NCBI RefSeq assembly: GCF_018139545.1
Contig: NZ_JAGSPJ010000001.1
Span: 736,664-800,663 of the forward strand
Length of the DNA: 64,000 bases
Origin: Affinundibacterium fentianense
Lineage (GTDB): Bacteria > Pseudomonadota > Gammaproteobacteria > Burkholderiales > Burkholderiaceae_D
Direction: 5' to 3'
A model generated the notes under the pieces. The model was given only the letters and a program-made list of their open reading frames with translations, ran no database searches and was not told the DNA's origin. The stretch's first letter is position 1. Each line of letters starts with the position of its first letter. Of the stretch, positions 9,301 to 18,916 are shown one piece after another. A program made the position numbers and the translations under genes.

Positions 9301-9645
9301 TTATTTTTGCGCTGCGGTCACGACAATTTCAACGAGCCACTCTGGATTGGCCAAAGCGGCTTGTACCGTGGCACGAGGTGGCGCGTTGCCTGGTGCAACC
9401 CAAGCATCCCAGGCTTGATTCATTCCCGCCATATTTGCCATGTCGGTAATAAAAATCTGGCACATCAGAATGCGTGATTTATCACTACCCGCCTCTTCCA
9501 AAAGACGATCAATTTGCATCAAAACATTGTTGGTTTGACCAACAATATCGAGACTGACGTCTTCGGGAACTTGACCAGCCAAATAGACCGTCTTATTAAA
9601 AATTGCAAATTCGGATAAACGTGGACCCACATGAAAACGTTGCAT
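9301..9645 (-). CDS. RidA/YjgF/UK114-family protein
   Basis: A small 114-residue protein of the RidA superfamily. RidA itself hydrolyses reactive enamine/imine intermediates from PLP enzymes. The conserved substrate-contacting arginine is present in PPRATVQA, and VYLAGQVP matches the N-terminal strand. It resembles the non-canonical RidA-like subgroups more than archetypal RidA, so the exact activity is uncertain. GGAG lies nine bases before ATG 9645. Its stop is one base from the relA start, and this tight coupling to relA is the notable feature. Confidence 0.85.
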   Translation of the reverse strand: MQRFHVGPRLSEFAIFNKTVYLAGQVPEDVSLDIVGQTNNVLMQIDRLLEEAGSDKSRILMCQIFITDMANMAGMNQAWDAWVAPGNAPPRATVQAALANPEWLVEIVVTAAQK

Positions 9646-9669
9646 CTATCTCTACTCCAACGATAAAAA

Positions 9670-10572
9670 TTAAGACAATAAAAATTCACGCACTATGGCA
9701 ATCTGATCTTCCTGTACCAAACTCGGTGCATGTCCGACGCCTTGAATTTCACACACCTTTGCACGCGGACCACGCGAATGCATAACTTGCGCAGTGTCGG
9801 CGCTCAACAAGTCTGACTCCGCACCTCGAATCAAGAGGGTCTCGCAAGTCATGGCATCATAGGCAGCCCACAACATTTGCTCAGCCAACTTCGCAGTTTC
9901 AGCTGTGGTTGCCTGCACAGGTATCGCCAAACCCAAATCATAATGACGTACCCATTTGCCTTCAGCATTTTGCTTTAAGACATCGCGTGCCAATTTTCTC
10001 CATTGCGCATCAGAATGCTTGCCAAACGATTGGGAAACGTTACGAATAAATAGCTCCCCCTCTTCAAAAGTATCAAATCGCACGTCCTGTGCGATCAATT
10101 CACCGATACGTCGAAGCCCGTCAAAATTAAGGCTAGGCCCAACATCATTCAGTATCATCTTACGAATGGGATTGCCTTTCATCGAGGCCAAAATTAAACC
10201 AATCAAGCCACCCATGGACGTACCAAGCCAATCAACCGTCTTGGCATTGAGGCGCGCCAGCAAGGTGACCATGTCACTCACATATTGCGGTATCTGATAT
10301 AGCTGTGGATTCGACAAAAAATCAGACTGTCCACGGCCAACGACATCGGGACAAATCACACGATAATCCTGCTCCAATGCTTGCGCAATCGCATCAAAAT
10401 CGTCCGCGACGCGGGTAATTCCATGGACACAGATTAATACCTTGGTGTTGTCAGGATCTCCCCACTCTTTGTAAGACATCTTGTGCAAACCGGCAGGCGA
10501 AATACATTGAACAGATTGACGAGTGAAAGTCATAGAAAAAATCTTTGTTGGATTGGCGATGTAAGCTGTCAT
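9670..10572 (-). CDS. Alpha/beta hydrolase
   Basis: A 300-residue alpha/beta-hydrolase fold protein. The oxyanion-hole region is VHGITR, the nucleophile elbow is GTSMGG, and the C-terminal catalytic histidine lies in GVGHAPSL. Substrate unknown; possibilities include ester or lactone hydrolysis. An internal ATG at about 10533 (MTFTRQ) is an alternative start and neither start has a good ribosome binding site. It ends 24 nt before the RidA-family gene, so it could head a three-gene unit with ridA-like and relA. It is divergent from the 3-hydroxybutyrate dehydrogenase gene. Confidence 0.85.
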   Translation of the reverse strand: MTAYIANPTKIFSMTFTRQSVQCISPAGLHKMSYKEWGDPDNTKVLICVHGITRVADDFDAIAQALEQDYRVICPDVVGRGQSDFLSNPQLYQIPQYVSDMVTLLARLNAKTVDWLGTSMGGLIGLILASMKGNPIRKMILNDVGPSLNFDGLRRIGELIAQDVRFDTFEEGELFIRNVSQSFGKHSDAQWRKLARDVLKQNAEGKWVRHYDLGLAIPVQATTAETAKLAEQMLWAAYDAMTCETLLIRGAESDLLSADTAQVMHSRGPRAKVCEIQGVGHAPSLVQEDQIAIVREFLLS

Positions 10573-10650
10573 TTTACCGATGGTTTAGCATAAAATCTTT
10601 GGCTTAAGCGCAATTCACTCACTATTTTTGATTTTTATATAGGAAACAGC

Positions 10651-11445
10651 ATGCAAATAAGAACACTTGTTGGTAAAACGGCGTTAGTCACAGGATCCAC
10701 ATCCGGAATTGGCTTGGGAATAGCACGTTCTTTGGCCGCAGCGGGTGCAAATATTTGCCTCAATGGTTTTGGTGACGCGCAAGAAATTAAGCAATTGCAA
10801 GTACAAATCGAAACAGATTTTCAGGTCAAAACTAGTTACTCTGGTGCCGATATGTCAAAGGCAAGCCAAATCGAATCGATGATGGCGCAATTCCAAGCAG
10901 AATTCGGCAGCATCGATATTCTTGTCAACAATGCTGGGATTCAGCATGTTGCGTCGATAGAGGAATTTCCTACGGAAAAATGGGATGCGATCATTGCGAT
11001 TAACTTAACTTCCGCATTTCACACGACGCGACTCGCACTGCCATCGATGCGCGCCAACAATTGGGGGCGCATCATTAATATCGCTTCGGTGCATGGTTTG
11101 GTTGCCTCAGCGCATAAATCGGCCTATGTCGCAGCAAAACACGGCTTAGTTGGTCTCACAAAAACGACCGCACTTGAGACAGCAGAAAGCGCCATCACGT
11201 GCAATGCAATTTGCCCAGGATTTGTCCTCACTCCTTTGGTTCAAAAACAAGTCGATGCACGTGCAGAACGTGATGGTCTCTCCAATGAAGCGGCAAAAAA
11301 ATCCTTGCTTTCAGAAAAACAACCGTCTGGTGAATTCGTGTCGCCGGAACAGTTAGGTGCGCTAGCCGTATTCTTCTGCAGTGATGCGGCAACCCAAATT
11401 CGTGGTGTTGCGTGGAATATGGACGGCGGTTGGGTCGCACAATAG
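10651..11445 (+). CDS. bdhA: D-3-hydroxybutyrate dehydrogenase
   Basis: NAD-dependent short-chain dehydrogenase of 264 residues that oxidises 3-hydroxybutyrate to acetoacetate, a step in poly-hydroxybutyrate use. Motifs: the nucleotide-binding GSTSGIG near the N-terminus, NNAGIQH, the catalytic serine in NIASVHG, the YVAAK tyrosine-lysine pair, and the family-typical C-terminal DGGWVAQ. The ribosome binding site AGGAAA lies six bases before ATG. The product acetoacetate is the substrate of the 3-oxoacid CoA-transferase encoded 1 kb downstream on the other strand, so the two loci form one functional pathway. Confidence 0.93.
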   Translation: MQIRTLVGKTALVTGSTSGIGLGIARSLAAAGANICLNGFGDAQEIKQLQVQIETDFQVKTSYSGADMSKASQIESMMAQFQAEFGSIDILVNNAGIQHVASIEEFPTEKWDAIIAINLTSAFHTTRLALPSMRANNWGRIINIASVHGLVASAHKSAYVAAKHGLVGLTKTTALETAESAITCNAICPGFVLTPLVQKQVDARAERDGLSNEAAKKSLLSEKQPSGEFVSPEQLGALAVFFCSDAATQIRGVAWNMDGGWVAQ

Positions 11446-11590
11446 TATTTTGCTCGCGCGAATTTTCCCTTTGTTGTTTCACTTTTGCTTTACTTCGCGT
11501 AACTTGGTATCGATTCATTGAATTTCACTTAGGCTCGCCATCTTGGCAAAACAAAAAAGATGGCTCTTTTCTCTCCATATAGGAGGTTTT

Positions 11591-12181
11591 ATGCTCCAAA
11601 ATTTGACAATCACAAGCATCTCATTCAACAAGCGCTCTCGTGATCTCATTCTCACAGGAATGTTTGCTCTTTTAAGTACTTCTGTCTTTGCAGAAGACAA
11701 AATGAAACCTGGCCTATGGGAAATGGCGGTCAAGTCAGACCTCTTAAATAGCCTAAAGTCGATTCCGCCCGCGCAAATGGAAGAGCTCAAAAAACGTGGT
11801 GTCAAGATTCCAGAGATCAAAGACGGCGCGATGCTACAGAAGGTGTGCATTACAAAAGAAATGGCTGAAAGAACGGGTAAGCCAGGAATGCAAAATAACC
11901 CGAGCGGCTGCAAAGAAAAAAATTCTAAGCGGGTCGGAAATTCATTTGTTATGGAGCTCGTTTGTGACACTGCAAAAATGAAAGGGACAGGAACGGTACA
12001 AGTCAATTTCACAGAAAAGAGTTTACAGACCACCTACGATTTCAAAGGACTTGCCTATAACCGACCGATGAATCAACACATTGAAACGAACGGAAAATGG
12101 CTAAGCAGCGATTGTGGTGACGTTAAGCCAGTTGGAGCGCCGGGATCCATTCCTTCGGCAGTGATTCCGGGTAACAAATGA
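11591..12181 (+). CDS. DUF3617 family exported protein
   Basis: A 196-residue exported protein of unknown function. The N-terminus is long and basic before a hydrophobic stretch ending TSVFA|ED, consistent with signal peptidase cleavage near residue 34. The mature start MKPGLWEM is typical of DUF3617, a family of periplasmic proteins found widely in proteobacteria. Several cysteines (VCIT, GCKE, VCDT, DCGD) may form disulfides. The start is set at 11591 because a strong AGGAGG lies five bases upstream; an in-frame upstream ATG at 11543 is rejected. Confidence 0.8.
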   Translation: MLQNLTITSISFNKRSRDLILTGMFALLSTSVFAEDKMKPGLWEMAVKSDLLNSLKSIPPAQMEELKKRGVKIPEIKDGAMLQKVCITKEMAERTGKPGMQNNPSGCKEKNSKRVGNSFVMELVCDTAKMKGTGTVQVNFTEKSLQTTYDFKGLAYNRPMNQHIETNGKWLSSDCGDVKPVGAPGSIPSAVIPGNK

Positions 12182-12304
12182 TCTCATTTCGTAATCAATA
12201 TACTCGGCAAATAGCACAGAAATGACGAGCTAGTGATACAACGAATAGCCGTTTTGCGTGATACCAAGCGAGGATGTAAAAGACCTTGACTAGGCATCAC
12301 AAAA

Positions 12305-12346
12305 AAACTAAAGCCGCCATGCGTTGCTGCATGGCGGCTTTAGTTT
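12305..12346. terminator. Bidirectional terminator between the DUF3617 gene and scoB
   Basis: An 18-bp perfect stem (AAACTAAAGCCGCCATGC and its inverted copy) with a six-base loop, flanked by A- and T-runs on both sides. It serves the convergent DUF3617 and scoAB transcripts. Confidence 0.92.
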
Positions 12347-12401
12347 TTAATCGACAGTATTCATGAACTTGCTACAAGCGACAATCAACAAGCAAGAGAA
12401 A

Positions 12402-13040
12402 CTAGATCGATCCCATATCAATGACTGCTTCTGTTTTCACTTGCATTTCTTCTTTGCTGACACCCGGAGCAAGCTCAACCAATTTCAATCCGTTTGGCGT
12501 AATGTCAATGACGCCCAAATCGGTGATGATACGGTCCACAACGCCGACTCCAGTCAAAGGCAAATTGCAGGACTTCAAGATCTTATGGGCATCACCTTTT
12601 GCGACGTGCTCCATCAAAACCACGACGCGTCCAACGCCTGCAACCAAATCCATTGCACCGCCCATACCTTTGACCATTTTGCCTGGAATCATCCAGTTGG
12701 CGAGATCGCCTTTTTCCGACACTTGCATCGCGCCCAAAATGGCGACGTTAATTTTCCCGCCGCGTATCATCGCAAATGAATCCGCTGAACTAAAAATCGA
12801 TGAGCCCGCGAGCGTTGTCACAGTTTGTTTACCCGCATTGATCAAATCAGCGTCAACTTGATCCTCGGTTGGAAAAGGACCAATGCCGAGTAAACCGTTT
12901 TCGGATTGCAACCAAACTTCCATATCTTGAGGCACATGATTTGCCACCAACGTTGGCAGTCCAATCCCCAAATTCACGTAAAAACCATCTTGTAATTCTT
13001 TTGCTGCGCGCGCAGCCATTTCGTCACGATTCCATGCCAT
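12402..13040 (-). CDS. scoB: 3-oxoacid CoA-transferase subunit B
   Basis: Beta subunit of succinyl-CoA:3-ketoacid CoA-transferase, which activates acetoacetate to acetoacetyl-CoA. It has 212 residues. The catalytic glutamate lies in the [10 protein letters not shown] motif near residue 47, and GLPTLVAN and [13 protein letters not shown] are family-typical. GAGGA precedes ATG 13040. It is translated from the same unit as scoA, 49 nt upstream. Together with bdhA nearby it links 3-hydroxybutyrate and acetoacetate to acetyl-CoA. Confidence 0.94.
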   Translation of the reverse strand: MAWNRDEMAARAAKELQDGFYVNLGIGLPTLVANHVPQDMEVWLQSENGLLGIGPFPTEDQVDADLINAGKQTVTTLAGSSIFSSADSFAMIRGGKINVAILGAMQVSEKGDLANWMIPGKMVKGMGGAMDLVAGVGRVVVLMEHVAKGDAHKILKSCNLPLTGVGVVDRIITDLGVIDITPNGLKLVELAPGVSKEEMQVKTEAVIDMGSI

Positions 13041-13089
13041 GATAAAGTCCTCTTTCTTGTTCTGTGAAATATCCCGATATCAACGCTGA

Positions 13090-13788
13090 TTAATTCGGCG
13101 TGATGGTACGTTGTTCAATACGCTTCTCTGGATTGGCATTGACGACAATGCGATGTACGTAGATTCCTGGTGTATGGACTTCATCCGGATCAATTTCACC
13201 GATCTCAACCAACTGTTCAACTTCCACAACCGTAATTTTGCCCGCCATCGCAACGTTGGGGTTGAAATTACGCGCCGTTTTACGATACACCAGATTACCT
13301 GCTTTATCTGCTTTGAAAGCTTTAACCAAAGACACGTCCGCAACTAAGGAACGTTCCATCACATATTGTTCACCATCAAACTCACGGACTTCTTTGCCTT
13401 CGGCAACGATCGTCCCTACCCCTGTTTTCGTAAAAAATGCAGGAATACCGGCCCCACCAGCGCGTAACTTCTCGGCTAAGGTCCCTTGCGGTGTGAACTC
13501 CAATTGCAACTCACCGGCTAAATACTGCCGTTCAAATTCTTTATTTTCACCGACGTAGGAAGAGATCATTTTGGTGATCTGGCGTGTGGTCAATAATTGA
13601 CCCAAACCAAAACCGTCAACACCTGCATTGTTTGAAATTGCGGTCAAATTTGTTTTCCCTGTATCACGCAAAGCTGCGATTAACGCCTCAGGAATACCAC
13701 ACAATCCAAAACCACCCACAGCGATCGTTTGACCATCTTTAACGATGTCCGCCAACGCCGTCGCAGCATCAGGATAAAGCTTATTCAT
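13090..13788 (-). CDS. scoA: 3-oxoacid CoA-transferase subunit A
   Basis: Alpha subunit of succinyl-CoA:3-ketoacid CoA-transferase, 232 residues. The CoA-binding glycine-rich segment [11 protein letters not shown] lies near residue 24, and [11 protein letters not shown] and [13 protein letters not shown] follow as expected. I chose ATG 13788 because GGGAG lies six bases upstream and homology starts there; the longer open frame to 13947 has no support. It is the first gene of scoAB, divergent from a PAS-LuxR regulator. Confidence 0.94.
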   Translation of the reverse strand: MNKLYPDAATALADIVKDGQTIAVGGFGLCGIPEALIAALRDTGKTNLTAISNNAGVDGFGLGQLLTTRQITKMISSYVGENKEFERQYLAGELQLEFTPQGTLAEKLRAGGAGIPAFFTKTGVGTIVAEGKEVREFDGEQYVMERSLVADVSLVKAFKADKAGNLVYRKTARNFNPNVAMAGKITVVEVEQLVEIGEIDPDEVHTPGIYVHRIVVNANPEKRIEQRTITPN

Positions 13789-14015
13789 ATGTCTCCCTTT
13801 TCTAGAAATCCCAAAAAAATTAAGGATAGAGGGCAATTCAATACATTGCAATACCGTAGAACTACTACCCTCATTCCGCACAATGATTTTGCATATCAGC
13901 ACATTTAAACGACTGAAATTTGCTTTTTCCGTGCAATCACTCGCCAATCACCGTACTTCATTGTATTCTAAGCAGCGCAAAATCGACCCGATCAACTCAA
14001 GCCCACCAGCCCACT

Positions 14016-14573
14016 ATGCCACCAGCACTCCCCATCGACTACGCCAACATTTTTCACTTGGCACCGATCGGCATGTGCGTGTCGCAAAATCGTTGTATCA
14101 CGGCATGCAATTTGGCCTTGGCGCGCATGTTTGGTTATACACAAGAGGCATTGATCGGTCAGTCATTCCTCGTCTTATATCCAAGTAATGATGAATTTGA
14201 GAGAACCGGCGCACGCATCGTCCCGATTATGAATACCAAGGGTAGTTATTCTGATGAACGCATTATGAAACGTGCCAATCAAGAATTATTTTGGTGTCAC
14301 GTCTCGGGTCGAGCGTTGAATGCGGAAGACGTGCACGCTGCGGGAATTTGGACTTTTGATGACTTAAGTGCAAAGCGTCAAGTGTCCCAAGAATTGTCGA
14401 CACGTGAACGCGAAATTGCTGCATTGATTGCCGAGGGCCAAACCAGTAAATTAATCGCACGCAATTTGCAGCTCAGCCCACGCACCGTCGAAATGCACAG
14501 GGGAAAACTAATGAAGAAGTTGAATGCGACAAGTTCGAGTGACTTAATAAATAAACTACTAAGACTCTCCTAA
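14016..14573 (+). CDS. PAS domain LuxR-type transcriptional regulator
   Basis: A one-component regulator of about 185 residues: an N-terminal PAS sensor domain (FHLAPIGMCVSQN through a second half with ELFWCHVSG) and a C-terminal LuxR/GerE helix-turn-helix (ELSTREREIAALIAEGQTSK, then LSPRTVEMHRGKLM). The ligand is unknown. It is divergent from scoAB and is the obvious candidate to control it (inference). The start is uncertain: ATG 14016 begins just before the PAS homology but lacks a ribosome binding site, and the frame is open to 13920. If the longer form is used it would overlap the scoA leader. Confidence 0.8.
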   Translation: MPPALPIDYANIFHLAPIGMCVSQNRCITACNLALARMFGYTQEALIGQSFLVLYPSNDEFERTGARIVPIMNTKGSYSDERIMKRANQELFWCHVSGRALNAEDVHAAGIWTFDDLSAKRQVSQELSTREREIAALIAEGQTSKLIARNLQLSPRTVEMHRGKLMKKLNATSSSDLINKLLRLS

Positions 14574-14636
14574 GCCCAGTAAATTTATCTGCAAAACGAA
14601 AGCTTGCGAAAGCACTGGTCTCTGTCACGTTTGGTT

Positions 14637-14669
14637 AAAAAAATGCCCGAATAATTCAATTCGGGCATT
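14637..14669 (-). terminator. Rho-independent terminator of the SDR gene
   Basis: A ten-base-pair stem ATGCCCGAAT/ATTCGGGCAT with a six-base loop, followed by seven Ts on the minus strand. It ends the SDR transcript before it meets the convergent regulator gene. Confidence 0.88.
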
Positions 14670-14726
14670 CGGTCTTACATCATTTGATTCAAAGTAAAAA
14701 CGAGCAGCTTGCAATACACAAATAAA

Positions 14727-15503
14727 TTATGAAGCGCTCAATCCATCATCCGCAGAGACAATTGCGCCATTAATAAAGCGCGATTCTTCCGCCGCCAGTA
14801 ATAGCAAGAGTCCATCAAGATCTTCAGGTGTTCCGACACGTTTGCGTGGCAACATATCGATCAATTTTTGACCATGTTCAGTACGGAAATGATCCGCGTT
14901 AATCTCGGTTTCAATATAACCCGGACAAATCGCATTCACATTAATTCCAAACTTACCCCATTCGACTGCCATCGCTTTGGTCATCTGAATCACCGCGGCC
15001 TTACTCATACAATAAATACCCAATTGCGGAATCACTCGCATCCCTGCAACCGAAGCAATATTGATAATGCGGTGTTGCTTCTTATGATCACCTTTATAGC
15101 GTGTAATCATCCGCTTCGCCGTTTCTTGTGCCACAAAAAAAGCGCCGCGCTGATTCGTGTCCATCACAAAGGCGTAATCCTCCGGTGACACATCAACTAA
15201 CTTTTGTTGGGTTGAAACGCCAGAATTATTAATCAAAATATCAATCGGACCCGCCTCCGTTTCAGCATGAGCGATCGCTGATTTAATGCTCGCGTAGTCA
15301 GTCACATCGAGAGAAACAACGTGAGCGGCGCCCCCATCAGCCTCGATTTCAGCGCGCAATTCCTTCAGGCGCTCGGTCCGACGCGAAGCAAGTACAACTT
15401 GCGCACCCGCCATCGCGAGTACCTTAGCAAAACGAGCCCCCAAACCACTTGATGCCCCCGTAATTAAGGCCACCTTGCCTTCAAAATTCACTTCAATTCC
15501 CAT
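14727..15503 (-). CDS. Short-chain dehydrogenase/reductase
   Basis: A classical SDR of 258 residues. Visible motifs are the cofactor-binding GASSGLG (residues about 16-22), a basic SRR after the second strand (ASRRTER) that suggests NADP(H) preference, NNSGVS in place of the usual NNAG, the active-site serine in NIASVAG, and YCMSK for the tyrosine-lysine pair. Substrate cannot be read from sequence; the neighbourhood (3-hydroxybutyrate and CoA-transferase genes) suggests fatty acid or 3-oxoacyl metabolism. It is a single gene with its own terminator. Confidence 0.88.
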   Translation of the reverse strand: MGIEVNFEGKVALITGASSGLGARFAKVLAMAGAQVVLASRRTERLKELRAEIEADGGAAHVVSLDVTDYASIKSAIAHAETEAGPIDILINNSGVSTQQKLVDVSPEDYAFVMDTNQRGAFFVAQETAKRMITRYKGDHKKQHRIINIASVAGMRVIPQLGIYCMSKAAVIQMTKAMAVEWGKFGINVNAICPGYIETEINADHFRTEHGQKLIDMLPRKRVGTPEDLDGLLLLLAAEESRFINGAIVSADDGLSAS

Positions 15504-15892
15504 CTTTTATCTCCAACGAAGTTCGTACACAATACGAGTTTGATCAACAGACCTTCTCGGGTTTTACTGATTCAATTATGCTTGACCGCATCATACCTGC
15601 ATTCAAGTTGCCTAGGTAAGAGCATAGATTGTCAAATCGCATGAAAACCGCGTTTTATTTCTGAGGAAACGTTCTATTTGAAGACAAATACAGCGCATTC
15701 ATGATGATATAAAAGGCAAATTTGAAAAAATCTGGGATAATTCTGGCTGACAAGCGAACTCAAAATACAACAAGAATCGCGCATTAGAAATTCACCACTA
15801 GTCGATCATCTTGCGGATTTGAATGAGTGCTCATAAGATCGTGCATCGATTCAATCTAGCGACTGCCTTCAATTTGGAAAGCTCATACTATC
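15504..15892. other. Intergenic region between the SDR and ETF-QO genes
   Basis: 389 bp between divergent genes with no convincing open frame or RNA structure. Several AT-rich blocks (for example around 15700-15745, with GATATAAA and GATAAT) could hold promoters for both flanking genes, but none shows a well-spaced -35/-10 pair. Confidence 0.5.
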
Positions 15893-17575
15893 ATGCCTAC
15901 ATCTCAACAACTTTCGCAGCAATTATTAGAAGAATACGGTCCACGCGACGCGATGGAATATGACGTTGTCATCGTTGGTGGTGGTCCAGCTGGATTGTCC
16001 GCTGCAATCAAGCTGAAGCAATTAGCCGCGTCAAGTGGCAAGGAAGTATCGGTCGTTGTGCTCGAAAAAGGCGGTGAACCTGGTGCCCATATCCTCTCCG
16101 GCGCGATCATGGATCCGAAAGCACTGACCGAGTTATTCCCGAACTGGAAAGAATTGGGTGCACCATTGAACACGGCTGTCTCGGAAGACAGAATTTTTGT
16201 TTTGACTGAGAACAAAGCATTCAAAACCCCAAATTGGCTGGTTCCGAAGTGCTTTCACAATGAAGGCAATTACATTGTCTCGCTCGGTAATGTCACACGT
16301 TGGCTTGCCCAACAAGCTGAAGCACTCGGCGTTGAAGTATTCCCAGGATTTACAGCTGCCGAGGTACTGTTCAATGAGGATGGCTCAGTAAAAGGCGTTG
16401 CGACCGGCAATATGGGCGTCGATCGGGAAGGAAAAGCCTCATCCTCTTTCCAGATCGGAATGGAATTGCATGCCAAATACACCTTGTTTGCTGAAGGTGC
16501 CCGCGGTCATTTGGGGAAACAGATGATCGCAAAATTTGATCTGGACAAAGGTAAAGATCCGCAATCCTACGGAATTGGCATCAAAGAACTTTGGGAAATT
16601 GATCCCTCCAAGCATCAGGAAGGCTTGGTTGTTCATACAACAGGTTGGCCGATGATGAGCGAATATGCGGGTTCTTTTCTCTATCATTTAGAAAACAATC
16701 AAGTCGCGGTCGGATATGTAGTCGGACTCGCCTATGAAAACCCTTATATTTCACCGTTCGAAGAATTTCAACGTTTCAAGACCCACCCAAGTATTCGCGG
16801 CTACTTTGATGGCGCAAAACGAATTTCTTACGGAGCCCGTGCAATCACCGCCGGTGGTTTACAATCTTTGCCCAAATTAAGTTTTCCTGGTGGTGCATTG
16901 ATCGGTTGTGACGCCGGTTTCCTCAATATGAGTCGAATTAAAGGCAGTCACGCCGCCATTAAAACTGGTATGTTGGCAGCCGAAGCTGCCTTTGACGCAT
17001 TGGGCTCTGGTCGTCAGCATGATGAACTAAGCGCTTACGCAAGTGCATTTGAAGCGTCATGGTTACATGAAGAGCTACATATTGCGCGCAACGTCAAAAA
17101 TTTGCTCAAGAAAGGCGCGTTGGGTTCACCTCTGGTGTGGCTCGACCAAGTGCTTCTACGCGGCAAAGCGCCTTGGACTTTACGCCATTCTAAGCCTGAC
17201 CACGCCTGTTTACGTCCAGCTGCAGAATTCACGCCAATTCACTATCCAAAACCAGATGGAAAACTAACATTTGATCGTTTGTCGTCTGTATTTATTTCCA
17301 ACACCAATCATGCGGAAGACCAGCCGATTCATCTTACATTGAAAGATGCAAGTGTCCCCGTCAATATTAATCTCGCGAAATATGCTGGACCGGAAAGCCG
17401 CTATTGTCCAGCGGGTGTGTACGAATTTGTAAAGACTGAAGAGGGAACAGATCGTCTGCAAATTAATGCACAAAACTGCGTCCATTGCAAAACTTGCGAT
17501 ATTAAAGACCCAACTCAAAACATTGTATGGGTTACGCCTGAAGGCGGTGGCGGTCCAAACTATCCGAGTATGTAA
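15893..17575 (+). CDS. Electron transfer flavoprotein-ubiquinone oxidoreductase
   Basis: Membrane-associated FAD/4Fe-4S enzyme of 560 residues that passes electrons from ETF (fed by acyl-CoA dehydrogenases) to ubiquinone. The FAD-binding VIVGGGPAGLSAAIKL is at about residues 26-41, and the second half carries GGLQSLPKLSFPGG and GCDAGFLN. The C-terminal ferredoxin-like cluster is visible as CPAGVYEF and CVHCKTCDIKDP. Length and motifs match the full family. It links the fatty-acid/ketone-body genes on its left to the respiratory chain. It is monocistronic, ending at a strong bidirectional terminator. Confidence 0.96.
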   Translation: MPTSQQLSQQLLEEYGPRDAMEYDVVIVGGGPAGLSAAIKLKQLAASSGKEVSVVVLEKGGEPGAHILSGAIMDPKALTELFPNWKELGAPLNTAVSEDRIFVLTENKAFKTPNWLVPKCFHNEGNYIVSLGNVTRWLAQQAEALGVEVFPGFTAAEVLFNEDGSVKGVATGNMGVDREGKASSSFQIGMELHAKYTLFAEGARGHLGKQMIAKFDLDKGKDPQSYGIGIKELWEIDPSKHQEGLVVHTTGWPMMSEYAGSFLYHLENNQVAVGYVVGLAYENPYISPFEEFQRFKTHPSIRGYFDGAKRISYGARAITAGGLQSLPKLSFPGGALIGCDAGFLNMSRIKGSHAAIKTGMLAAEAAFDALGSGRQHDELSAYASAFEASWLHEELHIARNVKNLLKKGALGSPLVWLDQVLLRGKAPWTLRHSKPDHACLRPAAEFTPIHYPKPDGKLTFDRLSSVFISNTNHAEDQPIHLTLKDASVPVNINLAKYAGPESRYCPAGVYEFVKTEEGTDRLQINAQNCVHCKTCDIKDPTQNIVWVTPEGGGGPNYPSM

Positions 17576-17661
17576 CCACGCCTTTGCTTCCGGAAGATGA
17601 GGTGCGCGCAAAAAAATGACATGCACTTGTCGACTACGAATAAAAGCTCACCACAAAAATC

Positions 17662-17701
17662 AAAAAGCCCCAAAAGTCTGTTCTGACTTTTGGGGCTTTT
17701 T
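17662..17701. terminator. Bidirectional terminator between the ETF-QO gene and dnaJ
   Basis: A 17-bp perfect stem AAAAAGCCCCAAAAGTC and its inverted copy with a six-base loop. T-runs lie on the 3' side in both directions, serving the convergent ETF-QO and dnaJ transcripts. Confidence 0.93.
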
Positions 17702-17746
17702 CATGATTTGTCTATATCGTCAATCCAACTTATCAGACGATTCGAC

Positions 17747-18868
17747 CTACTCAAAAAACTTCTTTACTTTATCCATCCACGATTTGCTTTGTGGACTATG
17801 CTTCGAACCACCTTCAGTCGTCAATTGTTCGAAATTACGCAACAATTCCTTCTGTTTTTCAGTTAGTTTCACTGGCGTTTCAATGACAACGTGGCAGAAC
17901 AAATCGCCAGCGTAACCAGAACGTACGCCTTTGACACCTTTACTACGCAAGCGGAAAGTTTTGCCTGATTGCGTACCTTCAGGGATCGTGAATGTCGCCT
18001 TACCACTCAAGGTTGGCACTTCGATGTCGCCACCCAGAGCTGCTTTGACAAAGGAAATCGGAATTTCGCAATGCAAATCATCGCCTTCACGCTGGAAAAC
18101 CTGATGTGGTTTGATATGAATCTCAACATACAAATCACCTGGTGGACCGCCGTTAATGCCGGGTTCACCATTACCTGAAGAGCGAATCCGCATGCCGTTA
18201 TCGATACCAGCAGGAATCTTCACTTCCAAAGTCTTGTTACGCTTAATGCGACCTGTACCATTACATGGATGACATGGGTCGGTAATCATCTTGCCGGTAC
18301 CATGACACTTAGGACAAGTTTGTTGAATACTAAACAGACCTTGTTGCATACGCACTTGTCCATGACCAGCACAAGTCGTACAAGTGACAGGTGATGTACC
18401 TGGCTTGGCGCCTGAACCATGACAAGTTTCGCACTCGTCATAGCTTGGTACGCGTATCGTCGTATCAAAACCGTTGGCAGCCTGCTCCAAGGTAATTTCT
18501 AGGTTGTAGCGTAAGTCGGCACCACGATACACCTGTGGACCAGAGCTACGACCACGACCACCGCCAAAAATGTCGCCAAAAATGTCGCCGAATGCATCAG
18601 CAAATCCAGCACCGTGACCGCCTCCACCGCCGCCCATATTAGGATCGACACCAGCGTGACCATAGCGGTCATAAGCTTCGCGTTTTTGCGGATCAGACAG
18701 CATTTCATAAGCTTCTTTTGCTTCTTTAAATTTGTCTTCCGCAGTTTTGCTGTCCGGATTCCGATCCGGATGATATTTCATCGCCAGCTTGCGATAAGCC
18801 TTTTTGATTTCATCATCTGAGGCATTTTTTGCAACGCCCAGAATTTCGTAAAAATCACGCTTCGCCAT
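17747..18868 (-). CDS. dnaJ: Chaperone protein DnaJ
   Basis: Hsp40 co-chaperone of 373 residues that delivers substrates to DnaK and stimulates its ATPase. The J domain with the HPD motif (YHPDRNPD, residue about 33) is followed by a Gly-rich linker ([10 protein letters not shown]), then four CxxCxGxG-type zinc motifs ([32 protein letters not shown]) and the C-terminal substrate-binding region. It is the last gene of grpE-dnaK-dnaJ, 170 nt after dnaK, with that spacer taken up by a large inverted repeat. Confidence 0.97.
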   Translation of the reverse strand: MAKRDFYEILGVAKNASDDEIKKAYRKLAMKYHPDRNPDSKTAEDKFKEAKEAYEMLSDPQKREAYDRYGHAGVDPNMGGGGGGHGAGFADAFGDIFGDIFGGGRGRSSGPQVYRGADLRYNLEITLEQAANGFDTTIRVPSYDECETCHGSGAKPGTSPVTCTTCAGHGQVRMQQGLFSIQQTCPKCHGTGKMITDPCHPCNGTGRIKRNKTLEVKIPAGIDNGMRIRSSGNGEPGINGGPPGDLYVEIHIKPHQVFQREGDDLHCEIPISFVKAALGGDIEVPTLSGKATFTIPEGTQSGKTFRLRSKGVKGVRSGYAGDLFCHVVIETPVKLTEKQKELLRNFEQLTTEGGSKHSPQSKSWMDKVKKFFE

Positions 18869-18916
18869 CTCGATTACACCTTGTTTTCATTAGAGTATTG
18901 CGTTTATCAAGCTTCT

